The notes below the pieces were generated by a model. The model ran no database searches. It was given only the letters and a program-made list of their open reading frames with translations, and was not told where the DNA came from. The translations under genes and the position numbers were made by a program. A stretch of DNA of 64,000 nucleotides, taken from assembly GCA_017416145.1 (NCBI GenBank), contig JAFQDD010000004.1, positions 1-64,000 on the forward strand, read 5' to 3'. Source of the DNA: Spirochaetaceae bacterium. Its GTDB lineage: Bacteria > Spirochaetota > Spirochaetia > Treponematales > Treponemataceae. Within the stretch, counting starts at the first letter, position 1. Every line of letters starts with the position of its first letter. Shown here in pieces: positions 15,785 to 24,810 of the stretch.

Positions 15785-16363
15785 ATGATATTAAAAAATA
15801 GCAAAAAAAATCTCAGTTTAATTTTATTCTCTCTCGAAATTCTTTTATTATCTTCTTGTTCATTAAACTATAATTCTGAAAGTTCCCTTTCTTCTCAGTC
15901 TCCAGAATTTGTTTTTACTAATCCAAAGTACACTCGCATAAATCAAGGTAAATTGAACTTGGAAATTACTGCTGACACAATCGAACAATACGCAAACGAA
16001 GATGCTATGTACGCAAAAAATATCAGTTTTACTCTTTACAGCGAATCAGAAGAAAAATCCGCAGAAGGAAAAGGAACTTTGCTTTCTGCTGACTTGGAAA
16101 AAGGTTTATATTATCTTTTTGATGACATCAAGGTAAAAAGTTTTGAACAAAATGTTTCGATAAATGCTTCAAGCCTAAAATGGGATGACGATTCAGAACA
16201 ACTTACAACGGATTTCCAAAATCCAGCAAAATCTAAAGTCTATATTATTTCCGAAAAAGAACCTAAAATCAAAATCGAAGGATACGGTTTTTCAGGCAGC
16301 GGATATGACAACTCATACGTTTTTACAGGAGAAGTTTCTGGTGAAATTACAACAAAAGACTAA
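15785..16363 (+). CDS. lptC: LPS/glycolipid export protein LptC-like
   Basis: The 192-residue protein has a lipoprotein signal (LEILLLSSCS) rather than the usual single helix, then the strand-rich LptC/LptA pattern (FTNPKYTRINQGKLNLEITA, LSADLEKGLYYLFDDIKV, LKWDDDSEQLTTDF). LptC passes lipid from the LptB2FG transporter to LptA. The gene order lptC-lptA-lptB supports the call. A diderm outer-membrane lipid export path is implied; many Treponema lack typical LPS, so the cargo is uncertain. Confidence 0.75.
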   Translation: MILKNSKKNLSLILFSLEILLLSSCSLNYNSESSLSSQSPEFVFTNPKYTRINQGKLNLEITADTIEQYANEDAMYAKNISFTLYSESEEKSAEGKGTLLSADLEKGLYYLFDDIKVKSFEQNVSINASSLKWDDDSEQLTTDFQNPAKSKVYIISEKEPKIKIEGYGFSGSGYDNSYVFTGEVSGEITTKD

Positions 16364-17021
16364 AAAATCCCTGATATCACTTTGTTTTTTGATTATAACA
16401 ACTTTTCTTTTTTCCGACACAATTAGTTTCAAAGCTAATTCTATGGCAGGTTCCATCGGTGAAAATAACACTTCCACAATTTTAAAAGGTAATGCTTGGA
16501 TAGAAAACGAAGATTTAGAGCTTTTTGCTAATGAAATTTCCCTAAGGGGTGATAATTATGATTTCATTACAGCAACAGGCAATATTTCTGGTCGCTACAA
16601 GACATCAAATTTCGCTTTTTCCTGCAATTCTCTTGAATATGATAAAAACACAGGAATTGTTATCTTAAAAGAAAATGTAAAAATTGATGATACAGAAAAC
16701 GAACTTTCTGCCACAGCCAGTGTCGTTGAATATGATAAAAATCTTGAAGTTGCCACCATGCAAATAAACGTGGTTATCAATCACAAAAATTCAGTTTGTA
16801 CTGGAACTTTAGGAATCTACAGAAAAAAAGAGCAAATACTTGATTTATCAGGGAATCCTAAAATTGTACGAGATAGTGATACATTCACCGCCCAAGATAT
16901 TTCATTAAATATGAAAACTGAAGAAATTTCCCTTGATGGAAAAGTTCGAGGTTCTGTAGTCGACAAAAAAGAAGAAAAATCATCCGAAAATCAAGATGCC
17001 CCAGAGGAAAATAATGAGTAA
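16341..17021 (+). CDS. lptA: LptA/OstA-like periplasmic protein
   Basis: A GTG start at 16341, nine bases after an AGGAG, is chosen over the long upstream frame, which only shadows lptC. The 226-residue product begins with a signal peptide (KKSLISLCFLIITTFLFSDT). It has repeated OstA-type strands (LKGNAWIENEDLELFANEIS, ATGNISGRYKTSNFAFSCN, DDTENELSATASVVEYDKNL). The acidic, Glu-rich end is unusual. It would form the periplasmic lipid bridge together with LptC. It overlaps both neighbours. Confidence 0.82.
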   Translation: MKLQQKTKKSLISLCFLIITTFLFSDTISFKANSMAGSIGENNTSTILKGNAWIENEDLELFANEISLRGDNYDFITATGNISGRYKTSNFAFSCNSLEYDKNTGIVILKENVKIDDTENELSATASVVEYDKNLEVATMQINVVINHKNSVCTGTLGIYRKKEQILDLSGNPKIVRDSDTFTAQDISLNMKTEEISLDGKVRGSVVDKKEEKSSENQDAPEENNE

Positions 17022-17739
17022 CTTAATTGTAAAAGATTTATACAAAAATTTTGGAAAAAAACAAGTTGTTCGTGGAGTTGATTTTTCTATGACAACTGGA
17101 GAAGTCCTTGGTTTGTTAGGCCCCAACGGAGCCGGAAAAACAACGACATTTTATATGATTGTAGGCTTTTACCGTCCTAACAACGGCAATGTTTTTATCG
17201 ACGAAAATAATATAACAAAACTACCAATGTTTAAAAGGGCAAAACTCGGGATTTCCTACCTTCCTCAAGAACCATCTGTTTTTAAAAAACTCACTGTAGA
17301 AGAGAATATTTGGGCTGTTTTGGAAAATCGTCCTGATTTATCAAAAACTCAACGTAAACAAAAACTTGAATCCCTTTTAGAAGAGTTTTCTATTACAAGA
17401 TTAGCAAAGCAACAAGCCTACTCTCTTTCTGGTGGTGAAAGACGGCGTACTGAAATCGCAAGAGCTTTGGCTATGGAACCAAAATTTTTGCTTTTGGACG
17501 AACCTTTTGCTGGAATCGACCCAATCGCCGTAGCTGATATCAAAAATATGATAACAATTCTTTCAGAACGAGGAATTGGAGTGTTAATTACCGACCATAA
17601 TGTTCGTGATACTTTAGAGATTACCCACAGAGCAATTATCATAAGCAATGGGCAAATTTTGGCTCAAGGACAAAAAGAAGATATATTAAATTCTGAACAA
17701 GCTCGAAAAATTTATCTTGGTGAAGAATTTAAAATGTAA
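17014..17739 (+). CDS. lptB: LPS export ABC transporter ATP-binding protein LptB
   Basis: The 241-residue protein has Walker A (LLGPNGAGKTTTFYMIVG), the Q loop, the signature LSGGERRRTEIARAL and Walker B (FLLLDEPFAGIDPI), followed by an H loop (ITDHNVRDTLEITHRA). The FAGIDPIAV sequence is typical of LptB. GAGG precedes ATG 17014, which overlaps lptA by eight bases. LptF and LptG are not in this window. Confidence 0.93.
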   Translation: MSNLIVKDLYKNFGKKQVVRGVDFSMTTGEVLGLLGPNGAGKTTTFYMIVGFYRPNNGNVFIDENNITKLPMFKRAKLGISYLPQEPSVFKKLTVEENIWAVLENRPDLSKTQRKQKLESLLEEFSITRLAKQQAYSLSGGERRRTEIARALAMEPKFLLLDEPFAGIDPIAVADIKNMITILSERGIGVLITDHNVRDTLEITHRAIIISNGQILAQGQKEDILNSEQARKIYLGEEFKM

Positions 17740-17805
17740 CTTTCTATTTATTTGCTATTAAAACAATTATATTTTTATACTCTTTCTTCTATTATACGTT
17801 TTTAT

Positions 17806-17835
17806 TTGACAAATCACCGAATCCTGTGGTATTCT
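17806..17835 (+). promoter_or_regulatory. probable sigma-70 promoter of rny
   Basis: A TTGACA box (17806-17811), an 18-base spacer and TATTCT (17830-17835) lie 34 bases before the rny start. The GGAGGAAAA ribosome binding site follows. The match to the vegetative consensus is good. Confidence 0.65.
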
Positions 17836-17868
17836 AGTATTTGAACTAATCTAGCATGGAGGAAAAGT

Positions 17869-19398
17869 ATGGACTTAGTATGGTTTATTGTCCTCCCTGT
17901 TGCTGGACTTGTTCTTGGATGGACTATTCGCTGGCTTTATGCCAGATTTCAACTATCTGCCTCAGAACAAAGGGCAGAGCGTGTAAAACAAGATGCTATA
18001 AAAGAAGCAGAAGCACAAAAAAAGGAAATTTTATTAGAAGCGAAAGATCAACTCATTCGGGAACGCAATCAGCAGGAACGGGAGAATCGTGAGCGACGCA
18101 GCGAGCTTCAGCGTTATGAACGTCGACTCACAGTAAAAGAAGAAACTCTAGACAAACGAATGGCAACTTTAGATGCTCAAGAGCAGGATTTTGTTGCCCG
18201 TGAACAGCAAATTTCAGAAAAAGAAGCAAATCTTGCAACCCAAGAAGAAAAGTATCGTCAAGAACTAGAAAGAATTTCAGGATTAACAGCCCAAGAAGCA
18301 AAAAATCTAATCATTCAAAATCTAGAAAATGAAGCAAAACACGATGCACAAGCTCTCTTAAACAAAATTGAGCAAGAAGCTCAACTTACATCTGAAAAGA
18401 AAGCTAGAGAAATCTTAGTTTCAACAATTCAAAGAATTGCTACAGAAACTACAAGCGACATTACAGTTGCAACTGTTTCATTACCAAGTGATGAAATGAA
18501 AGGTCGAATTATCGGTCGTGAAGGTCGAAATATTCGCACGTTAGAAACATTAACGGGCGTTGACATCATTATTGATGACACACCAGAAGCCGTTGTTATT
18601 TCTTGTTTTGATCCAGTTAGAAAAGAAATTGCAAAGGTTGCTCTAGAAAGATTGATTTCTGACGGACGTATTCACCCAGCACGTATTGAAGAAATTGTGC
18701 AAAAAGTTACTCGTGAAATCCAAAACAAGATTTACGAAGAAGGTGAAAAAGTTCTATTTGACTTAGGTATCCATAATATGAGTCAAGATGGTGTTAGAGC
18801 ATTAGGTCGCTTGTACTTTAGAACAAGTTATGGACAAAATGTTCTTAACCACTCAAAAGAAGTTGCAATTATTGCAGGAATGTTAGCAGCAGAAATTGGT
18901 GCAAACAGAGAACTTGCAAAACGAGCCGCTGTACTTCACGATATTGGTAAGGGTGCTGAAAATGATTCAGACCAGAACCACGCAGAAGTTGGTATGGATA
19001 TGGCTCGTAAGATGAACGAAGATGCAAAAGTTGTAAATGCTGTTGGTTCTCACCATAACGATATCGAGCCACAAAGCATTGAAGCTATTATCGTTCAAAT
19101 TGCAGACGCAATATCCGCAGCACGTCCTGGAGCAAGACGAGAAACCATAGATAACTATGTAAAACGTCTTGAAAACCTTGAATCTATTGCAGAAAGTTTT
19201 ACAGGTGTTGAAAAAGCTTATGCAATTCAAGCTGGACGCGAACTACGGGTATTAGTAAATAACGAAAAAATTCCAGAAATGGAAGTAAAAGATTTAGCAC
19301 GAAATATTGCAAAACAAATCGAATCCGATTTACGCTATCCTGGAAGAATAAAAATTACAATGATTCGTGAAACACGAATTATTGAATACGCAAGATAA
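17869..19398 (+). CDS. rny: ribonuclease Y
   Basis: The 509-residue protein starts mRNA decay with its endonuclease activity at the membrane. An N-terminal helix (MDLVWFIVLPVAGLVLGWTI) is followed by a long Glu/Arg/Gln-rich coiled coil (to about residue 200), the KH domain (GRIIGREGRNIRTLE) and the HD domain (AAVLHDIGKGAENDS). All elements of the family are present and length is normal. GGAGG lies before the start. It stands alone, with its own promoter and terminator. Confidence 0.95.
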   Translation: MDLVWFIVLPVAGLVLGWTIRWLYARFQLSASEQRAERVKQDAIKEAEAQKKEILLEAKDQLIRERNQQERENRERRSELQRYERRLTVKEETLDKRMATLDAQEQDFVAREQQISEKEANLATQEEKYRQELERISGLTAQEAKNLIIQNLENEAKHDAQALLNKIEQEAQLTSEKKAREILVSTIQRIATETTSDITVATVSLPSDEMKGRIIGREGRNIRTLETLTGVDIIIDDTPEAVVISCFDPVRKEIAKVALERLISDGRIHPARIEEIVQKVTREIQNKIYEEGEKVLFDLGIHNMSQDGVRALGRLYFRTSYGQNVLNHSKEVAIIAGMLAAEIGANRELAKRAAVLHDIGKGAENDSDQNHAEVGMDMARKMNEDAKVVNAVGSHHNDIEPQSIEAIIVQIADAISAARPGARRETIDNYVKRLENLESIAESFTGVEKAYAIQAGRELRVLVNNEKIPEMEVKDLARNIAKQIESDLRYPGRIKITMIRETRIIEYAR

Positions 19399-19409
19399 CG
19401 AAAAAAGGG

Positions 19410-19451
19410 ATGCCTTTTTTGTGAAAATTTTACAAAAAAGGCATTTTTTTT
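19410..19451 (+). terminator. rho-independent terminator of rny
   Basis: A 13-bp perfect stem (ATGCCTTTTTTGT / ACAAAAAAGGCAT) is followed by a T run. It begins 11 bases after the rny stop. Confidence 0.92.
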
Positions 19452-19506
19452 ACACTTTTCCTTGTTTTTTCTTCAACCCTAGTTTACAATATATATAAGT
19501 AGCCTT

Positions 19507-20730
19507 ATGAAAAAAATTATTGAAATTACCAAAGAATACATTGAAACATTGTTATCTCTTCACGTTACAGAGATAGAAAACTCAGAAGAATCTGCCGAAG
19601 AGTTTTTTAATACCTTAGCTCCATCTATGGCAGGTACGTCTTTCACACCATCTTCAATTTTGAAGTATTTTAACACTATCCCGGAAAAGACAGTTTACGA
19701 TATCGAAGATTGTTTTTTCTTAAAATGGGCAGTTATCAAGCTTCCTGAAATTGATGGGAAAAGTTCCTTTCTTGCACTAGGACCATATTTTTCATCACAA
19801 CCACCAGAAAATATCACTCAAAAAGCTTTACTACGAAATAGTTTACAAGCTTCATACACTACTCCTTTAAAAATGTTTTATCACTCGGTACCTGTTTGTT
19901 CTACTTCAAAAGTTGTAACAGTTTTGCGTATCTGTTTAGGTCAGTTATACGAAATCGAAAACGAGCCTGAATGTCGCACTGTTTATCCTTTTGGTTCAAA
20001 CAAAAAGGTTGATCCAACAAATTATTACGTTGAAGAAGAACATATTTATATGGCACAAGCAGAACGTAGATATTCTCTTGAAACACGTATGCAAGCAGAT
20101 GTTACACAAGGAAATAGCGTAGGTGCAATGCAAACTTGGCGTCTTTTACGAGTTGAAATGGAAAATATTCGCAGAGTAAAAGATCCCCTTAGAAATACTA
20201 AAAATAATTGTATTATTCACAATACGATTTTGCGAAAGGCAGCAGAGAGGGCTTATGTTCATCCTTTGTATATCGAAAGTCTTTCAAATCAAATCATTTC
20301 TGCAATAGAAGATTCAAACAGCGTTGACGAACTTCACAAAATGCAAGAAACTTTCATCACAGAATACTGTAAATTGGTTTCAAAACACTCATTGATAAAA
20401 TACACTCCAATGGTTCGACAAGCATTGAATTACATAAATACACACTTAAGTTCTGATATTCACCTACCAGAAATCGCTTCTGCAATTAATGTGAGTCCAA
20501 ACTATTTGTCAGCAGTTTTCAATCGAGAAACAAAGCAATCAATATCAACCTACATAAATCAGCGTCGTGTTGATAAGGCTATTGAATTGCTAGAAACAAG
20601 TAATGCTAGTATTGAAGATGTGGCATCCTTTGTTGGATTTAGTGATATGAACTATTTTACAAGGGTTTTCAAAGGAATCAAGGGAATGACTCCAAGTGAT
20701 TTCAGAAAACATTCTGTAATTAGTAAATAA
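19507..20730 (+). CDS. AraC family transcriptional regulator
   Basis: The 407-residue protein has an AraC/XylS DNA-binding end (residues about 300-400): IHLPEIASAINVSPNYLSAV as the first helix-turn-helix, then IEDVASFVGFSDMNYFTRVF, the second. The first 290 residues match no ligand domain I recognise; the region with SLETRMQADVTQGNSVGAMQ is like the QseM/YesN-type regulators found in Firmicutes and spirochaetes. The target is unknown. A terminator follows. Confidence 0.88.
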   Translation: MKKIIEITKEYIETLLSLHVTEIENSEESAEEFFNTLAPSMAGTSFTPSSILKYFNTIPEKTVYDIEDCFFLKWAVIKLPEIDGKSSFLALGPYFSSQPPENITQKALLRNSLQASYTTPLKMFYHSVPVCSTSKVVTVLRICLGQLYEIENEPECRTVYPFGSNKKVDPTNYYVEEEHIYMAQAERRYSLETRMQADVTQGNSVGAMQTWRLLRVEMENIRRVKDPLRNTKNNCIIHNTILRKAAERAYVHPLYIESLSNQIISAIEDSNSVDELHKMQETFITEYCKLVSKHSLIKYTPMVRQALNYINTHLSSDIHLPEIASAINVSPNYLSAVFNRETKQSISTYINQRRVDKAIELLETSNASIEDVASFVGFSDMNYFTRVFKGIKGMTPSDFRKHSVISK

Positions 20731-20768
20731 ATTTTAATATAATCTATATTCATAGATTGTTGCTGCTA

Positions 20769-20803
20769 GGCTGTTCTAGGATTTTCTATAGAACAGCCTT
20801 TTT
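20769..20803 (+). terminator. rho-independent terminator after the AraC gene
   Basis: A ten-bp perfect stem (GGCTGTTCTA / TAGAACAGCC) with a ten-base loop is followed by TTTTTG. Confidence 0.88.
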
Positions 20804-20807
20804 GCTT

Positions 20808-21914
20808 TTAAAAATCATCTAACTGTATTTCTTCCCTATTGTGGGCTGCTTTAAAAAACAAGCCAATTGCTTTTAAAACACATTCTTTTGATGTAGAATC
20901 TAAATCTGAAAAACTTTTTATCGCAGTTACAACAGTTGAAAAAGAAATTTTTTCAAAATCTCGGACTTCGTAAATTTTACACTCTTCCAAAATCCTAAAC
21001 AAAGAATTTACAAAATCTCTTCGTTGCGATAAATCCAAAAGCTCTAGCCATTTTGTCATTGTCTTTTTCACGCCAATACTAAAATTGGATAAAGATTCTT
21101 TTTGCTGAAATGCAATTCCTTTCAAAAACCAAGAAAAAATATCGTGTTGTGCAAGACCAAAAGCATCACTATCAACAACAGAATATGCAGTTGGTACTTC
21201 CATTAACATACCGATAACAGAATCCTTCGGTACAAAGGAGCTGATTTTTTTACTTAATCTTGAAAAAACACTGGTATCAACCAAATCTCTATCAAAGCCT
21301 GGAGAATCAAAAGTGTAAATATACTTCAAACGATTAAAAGTTTTTTGGGAACAAAGTCCACTTGCATAAATGGCAGCATTTCCACCTTTTGAATGACCAG
21401 CAAGATACAAATCATAAAATTTCATAGCAGCTGTCGCCTTTTCTAAATAGGCTAGAGATTCTTCTTGGCAAGGAACCGGATGAGTAAACATCATATTAAA
21501 ATCTTCTTTCCAACCGATAAGAGTAACATCAGTTCCACGAAAGACTACACAGGCTTGTTTCTTTTTGCTTGGTAAAACAAATGTAATACCACAAAATTGT
21601 TTTTCTTCTTCACCATCAAGTTTTGAAATATGTCCATAGGGTAAAATTTTTGAAAATCTTTTTGTTTTTGCACAAGCTCGTAACAAATCAATTATTCGTA
21701 AATCTGATGGTAAAGCTCGTCCAAAATATAGAGATTCTATTTTTTTGATATCGAAGGTTTCGCCAGAAAACTCCTTTGGAACCAAACCTGTAAAATCTAA
21801 ATATGAAAGCAAACATAATATTGCTGCATCGATTTCATTGAAAGGAGAAGCATCAAAATCCAAATCACCTCTCCATTCAAGATAATCAAATACTTTGTAA
21901 ATTTTCTTATCCAT
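20808..21914 (-). CDS. DUF2974 lipase-like alpha/beta hydrolase
   Basis: The 368-residue protein has the DUF2974 (Mbeg1-like) layout: SYLDFTGLVPKEF near the start, VVFRGTDVTLIGWKEDFNMM, and the nucleophile elbow LYLAGHSKGGNAAIYAS (G-H-S-K-G). TFDSPGFDRDL follows. It is likely a cytoplasmic lipase or esterase; no signal peptide is seen. It converges with the AraC gene and follows the MFS gene by 13 bases. Confidence 0.82.
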   Translation of the reverse strand: MDKKIYKVFDYLEWRGDLDFDASPFNEIDAAILCLLSYLDFTGLVPKEFSGETFDIKKIESLYFGRALPSDLRIIDLLRACAKTKRFSKILPYGHISKLDGEEEKQFCGITFVLPSKKKQACVVFRGTDVTLIGWKEDFNMMFTHPVPCQEESLAYLEKATAAMKFYDLYLAGHSKGGNAAIYASGLCSQKTFNRLKYIYTFDSPGFDRDLVDTSVFSRLSKKISSFVPKDSVIGMLMEVPTAYSVVDSDAFGLAQHDIFSWFLKGIAFQQKESLSNFSIGVKKTMTKWLELLDLSQRRDFVNSLFRILEECKIYEVRDFEKISFSTVVTAIKSFSDLDSTSKECVLKAIGLFFKAAHNREEIQLDDF

Positions 21915-21927
21915 AGTTTAAGTATAT

Positions 21928-23124
21928 TTATTTTTTAAAGATTCGTGTACAACTTTCTGAAAAAATGTAAAAAATAATTGCAAATCCTGCTAAAACCCAA
22001 GGCAAAAGAGCTGGTGTTGTGGCAGAAGCTACAAATCCAAAAATTGGGGGCAAGGTCGTAGATGATGTGTAAGCCATTGCCATTTGAAAACCCATAATTG
22101 ATTGAGCATTTTCTTTTCCAAAGCGTTCTGGAGTTTCGTGAAGCATAGCTGGGAAAATTGGTGCACAGCCTAAGCCAAACAAAACAAATCCAGATAGAGT
22201 AAAAATATCACCTTTAGATAGGAAATGACCTACAAGCATTAAAATCACAGCCACAATGGTTAGAATTGAACCAAGCCGAATAAGTTGCTTGTTATTCAAT
22301 TTTATTGATAAGAAGGCTGCTAGAAATCGTCCTAATGTGATTCCGCCATAATACAAAGAAACCCAGGCTGCAGCCCGTGATGGCTCAAAATTCTTAATTG
22401 ATGTTAAGTAAGTGGCTCCCCAAAGACCTAACATCAATTCCATAGCTGTATATGTCATAAAACAAATTAAAACTGTTTTCACACCACGGATTTTTAGACT
22501 TTCTAAAGTAGACTTTTTTTGCTGTGGTTCAGAGTTTTCTTGATTTTCTGTTTTAGCTTTTTCTTTTCGTTGATTTTCAAGCTTTTTCCAAATTGGAAGA
22601 GAAAAAAACAAAGTGGTAACCAATACAAATTGGATGATTGCCACAAGACCATAACTAGGTCTCCAAGAAGAAGTGTTTTTTATAAATCCAGACATAATTA
22701 GTGGTCCAGTTAATGCACCAATTCCCCAAAAACAATGAAGCATATTCATGTGAATTGCTTTGTAATGTTCTGCAATATATTCGTTTAAGGCACTATCTAC
22801 AGCCCCAGCTCCAATTCCAAGGGGAATTGCAAAAAGAAAGAGCCACCAAAAATTTGGAGTAAGTGCAAATCCTGTTAGTCCAATAGCTGTAAGCAAAACA
22901 CTAAATGCGGTAACTTTTCCAGTACCAAGTTTTCGTATCAATTTTACGCTCAACAAAGAAGAAACAATAGTTCCTGCTGAAATTACAAAAGAAACAAAAC
23001 CAGCGTGTCCCACAGGCATTCCAAAATCAAAACGCATTGTAGGCCAAGCAGCTCCCAACATTCCATCTGGAAGCCCCAAACTAATAAAAGCAATATAGAT
23101 GATAATCAAAATAAAAGTTGCCAT
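21928..23124 (-). CDS. MFS transporter
   Basis: From ATG 23124 the product is 398 residues with about twelve hydrophobic segments. The first, MATFILIIIYIAFISLGLPDG, is typical for fucose/glucose-type or YbjJ-type MFS carriers, and the middle loop (LENQRKEKAKTENQENSEPQ) is charged. A TTG start 36 bases upstream would add 12 residues, without better site. The substrate cannot be told. It lies upstream of the DUF2974 gene. Confidence 0.85.
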   Translation of the reverse strand: MATFILIIIYIAFISLGLPDGMLGAAWPTMRFDFGMPVGHAGFVSFVISAGTIVSSLLSVKLIRKLGTGKVTAFSVLLTAIGLTGFALTPNFWWLFLFAIPLGIGAGAVDSALNEYIAEHYKAIHMNMLHCFWGIGALTGPLIMSGFIKNTSSWRPSYGLVAIIQFVLVTTLFFSLPIWKKLENQRKEKAKTENQENSEPQQKKSTLESLKIRGVKTVLICFMTYTAMELMLGLWGATYLTSIKNFEPSRAAAWVSLYYGGITLGRFLAAFLSIKLNNKQLIRLGSILTIVAVILMLVGHFLSKGDIFTLSGFVLFGLGCAPIFPAMLHETPERFGKENAQSIMGFQMAMAYTSSTTLPPIFGFVASATTPALLPWVLAGFAIIFYIFSESCTRIFKK

Positions 23125-23204
23125 GAGTATGTATTTACTCTTTAAACTTAGAAAAATCAAGAGAAAGATGAAAAATAAATTATAAAAGAAAGGATTTAAT
23201 TATT

Positions 23205-23249
23205 AAAGAAAAGTGGGAGACGAATATCAAATATTTTTATTCGCCTCCC
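23205..23249 (-). terminator. rho-independent terminator of the epimerase gene
   Basis: On the minus strand GGGAGGCGAATA pairs with TATTCGTCTCCC (one G-T pair) and is followed by ACTTTTCTTT. It lies six bases after the stop of the epimerase gene. Confidence 0.75.
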
Positions 23250-23255
23250 TAAATT

Positions 23256-24266
23256 TTAGAAAGCAGTTTTTGCTTTTTCTAGGGCTTCAATTACTTTGTC
23301 GCACCAAATATCAAAATCTTTGTCTTCTTTTTGATATTCTGGATGCTTCAAAATATATTGGATTGTGGCTCTAATTCCCTGATCTGCTCGAACTGTAGCC
23401 ACAAAGTTTGGTACAAGACGCTTTAACTTTGAGTTATCAAAAACCACAGAACAGGCTTTGTCCCCAATTAGAGAGCCCGTTAAATCGTAGTTGCTAACAC
23501 TTGCTAAAAAACTTGAAGAAACGTAGTAAGGTTTTAGTTCTACCCCAAGTTCATCTGCGATAATTCCGTAAATCTGATTCCAAGTTACAGTTTCGTCTGA
23601 AGTAATATGAACAGCTTGTCCCAAAGCGTGGATATTTCCCATTAAACCAATAAAGCCTTTTGCAAAATCTGAATTATAGGTAATTGTCCATAAAGAAGTT
23701 CCATCTCCGTGAATAATAACAGGTTTTCCTTCCATCATACGTTTTAAGTTTTGAAAACTACCATTATTTCCGTGAACTCCAAGAGGAACAGAGCGTTCAT
23801 CGTAAGTGTGACTTGGGCGTACAATTGTAATTGGGAAATTTTCATCTCGATAGACTTTCATTAAATAATCTTCACAAGCTGCCTTGTTTCTAGAATATTC
23901 CCAATATGGATTGATTAAAGGCGTATCTTCTGTGATTTTGTAATTGCTACAAGGTTTTTGATAGGCTGAAGCTGATGAAATAAAAATAAACTGCTTTGTT
24001 TTTCCCTTAAAAAGTCTAAAATCCCGTTCAAGTTGAGATACATTAAAAGCAATAAAATCTGCCACCACATCAAAAGTCATATCTTTGATTAAAGCTGCAA
24101 CTTCAGATTCTTTATTTATATCACAAGTAATAAAATGAACTTTGTCTGATAATTCGCTGTTTCTGTTTCCCCGATTGATTAAGTAAAGTTCGTGCCCTTG
24201 TTTTATTAATTCTTTTGAAATTGCAGTACTGATTGTGCCTGTTCCACCAATAAAAAGTGCTTTCAT
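23256..24266 (-). CDS. NAD-dependent epimerase/dehydratase family protein
   Basis: The 336-residue protein has the N-terminal nucleotide fold MKALFIGGTGTISTAISKEL, then SSASAYQKP and YSRNKAACEDYL with the Y-x-x-x-K catalytic pair. These are the marks of extended short-chain dehydrogenases. The Y-x-x-N-K spacing (YSRNK) agrees. GGAGG precedes ATG 24266; the longer frame upstream is not supported. Substrate likely a sugar nucleotide, but not readable. Confidence 0.88.
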   Translation of the reverse strand: MKALFIGGTGTISTAISKELIKQGHELYLINRGNRNSELSDKVHFITCDINKESEVAALIKDMTFDVVADFIAFNVSQLERDFRLFKGKTKQFIFISSASAYQKPCSNYKITEDTPLINPYWEYSRNKAACEDYLMKVYRDENFPITIVRPSHTYDERSVPLGVHGNNGSFQNLKRMMEGKPVIIHGDGTSLWTITYNSDFAKGFIGLMGNIHALGQAVHITSDETVTWNQIYGIIADELGVELKPYYVSSSFLASVSNYDLTGSLIGDKACSVVFDNSKLKRLVPNFVATVRADQGIRATIQYILKHPEYQKEDKDFDIWCDKVIEALEKAKTAF

Positions 24267-24430
24267 TTTTCCTCCAAAACCCTGATTGTGAGATTTATTT
24301 ATCAATTTTTTCATATTGATATTTATTAGTTAGTTTTATTTTAAGGGGTTTTTTAAATTTTAACAAATTTAATTTTAAACATTTTCAAAATGTAAAAACC
24401 TTTATGGATGGACGAAAAACTTTTTTTTCA

Positions 24431-24655
24431 GTACATGTAAATTGCTGCGAGTCTCACAATTTGTCCCCTCTATACGTCCTGTCTTTCCAAAATCTCGGGG
24501 TTTCCAAAGGGGAACCCCCTTTGGTCGTTGCAAGGAAAGGTTGGGGGTTTGGGGGAAGGAAAAACTACGCATCGAAAAAGTTTGGTTTTCCTTCCCCCAA
24601 ATAGTTTACCAGCTTTTCAAAGCTGACTCCTCCCAAAGTCTTGGGTAAAACAAAC
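24431..24655. repeat. GC-rich dispersed repeat element (copy 1)
   Basis: The intergenic gap of 24267-24810 holds a GC-rich block. It includes AAATTGCTGCGAGTCTCAC, then CCAAAGGGGAACCCCCTTTGG and a long imperfect hairpin whose arms are CTTTCC/GGAAAG and GGGGGAAGGAAAAC/GTTTTCCTTCCCCC. The first part recurs at 27912-27936 (AAATTGCTGCGAGTCTCGCA). Overlapping short frames in it have no homology to proteins and I take them as artefacts. It resembles a repeat family of the host genome. Confidence 0.6.
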
Positions 24656-24658
24656 CTG

Positions 24659-24678
24659 TTTTGTAAACATTTACAAAA
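24659..24678. promoter_or_regulatory. upstream PerR/Fur-like operator of the rubrerythrin gene
   Basis: A perfect inverted repeat of nine bases with a two-base centre: TTTTGTAAACATTTACAAAA. It shares the TTTGTAA/TTACAAA half-site with the operator at 24732-24756 and lies 24 bases upstream of the -35 box. Confidence 0.6.
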
Positions 24679-24702
24679 ATGTTTGATTTTGAAAAAAAAT
24701 AC

Positions 24703-24731
24703 TTGACTTTTTTTATTACGTGTAATATTAT
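24703..24731 (+). promoter_or_regulatory. sigma-70 promoter of the rubrerythrin gene
   Basis: TTGACT (24703-24708), a 17-base spacer and TATTAT (24726-24731). The operator palindrome begins at the base after the -10 box, so a bound repressor would cover the start site. Confidence 0.75.
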
Positions 24732-24756
24732 CATATTTGTAATGGTTACAAATATG
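24732..24756. promoter_or_regulatory. downstream PerR/Fur-like operator over the transcription start
   Basis: Two perfect 11-base half-sites (CATATTTGTAA and TTACAAATATG) with a TGG centre. PerR-type repressors bind TTATAAT/ATTATAA-like palindromes with this kind of AT-rich arm. PerR lies 700 bases downstream, which makes it the natural candidate regulator. Confidence 0.65.
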
Positions 24757-24810
24757 TAATTAAACAATAAATATTAACAAAGCGAAATTGCTTTTAGAAG
24801 GAGTTAAGAT

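Noticed and set aside
16185-16340. Long N-terminal extension of LptA
   Set aside because: It lies wholly inside lptC in another frame. A GTG with AGGAG directly before the signal peptide is the better start.
24404-24648. Open frames of 66 and 68 codons in the gap before the rubrerythrin gene
   Set aside because: They overlap one another in a GC-rich repeat block with hairpins and show no protein-like pattern.
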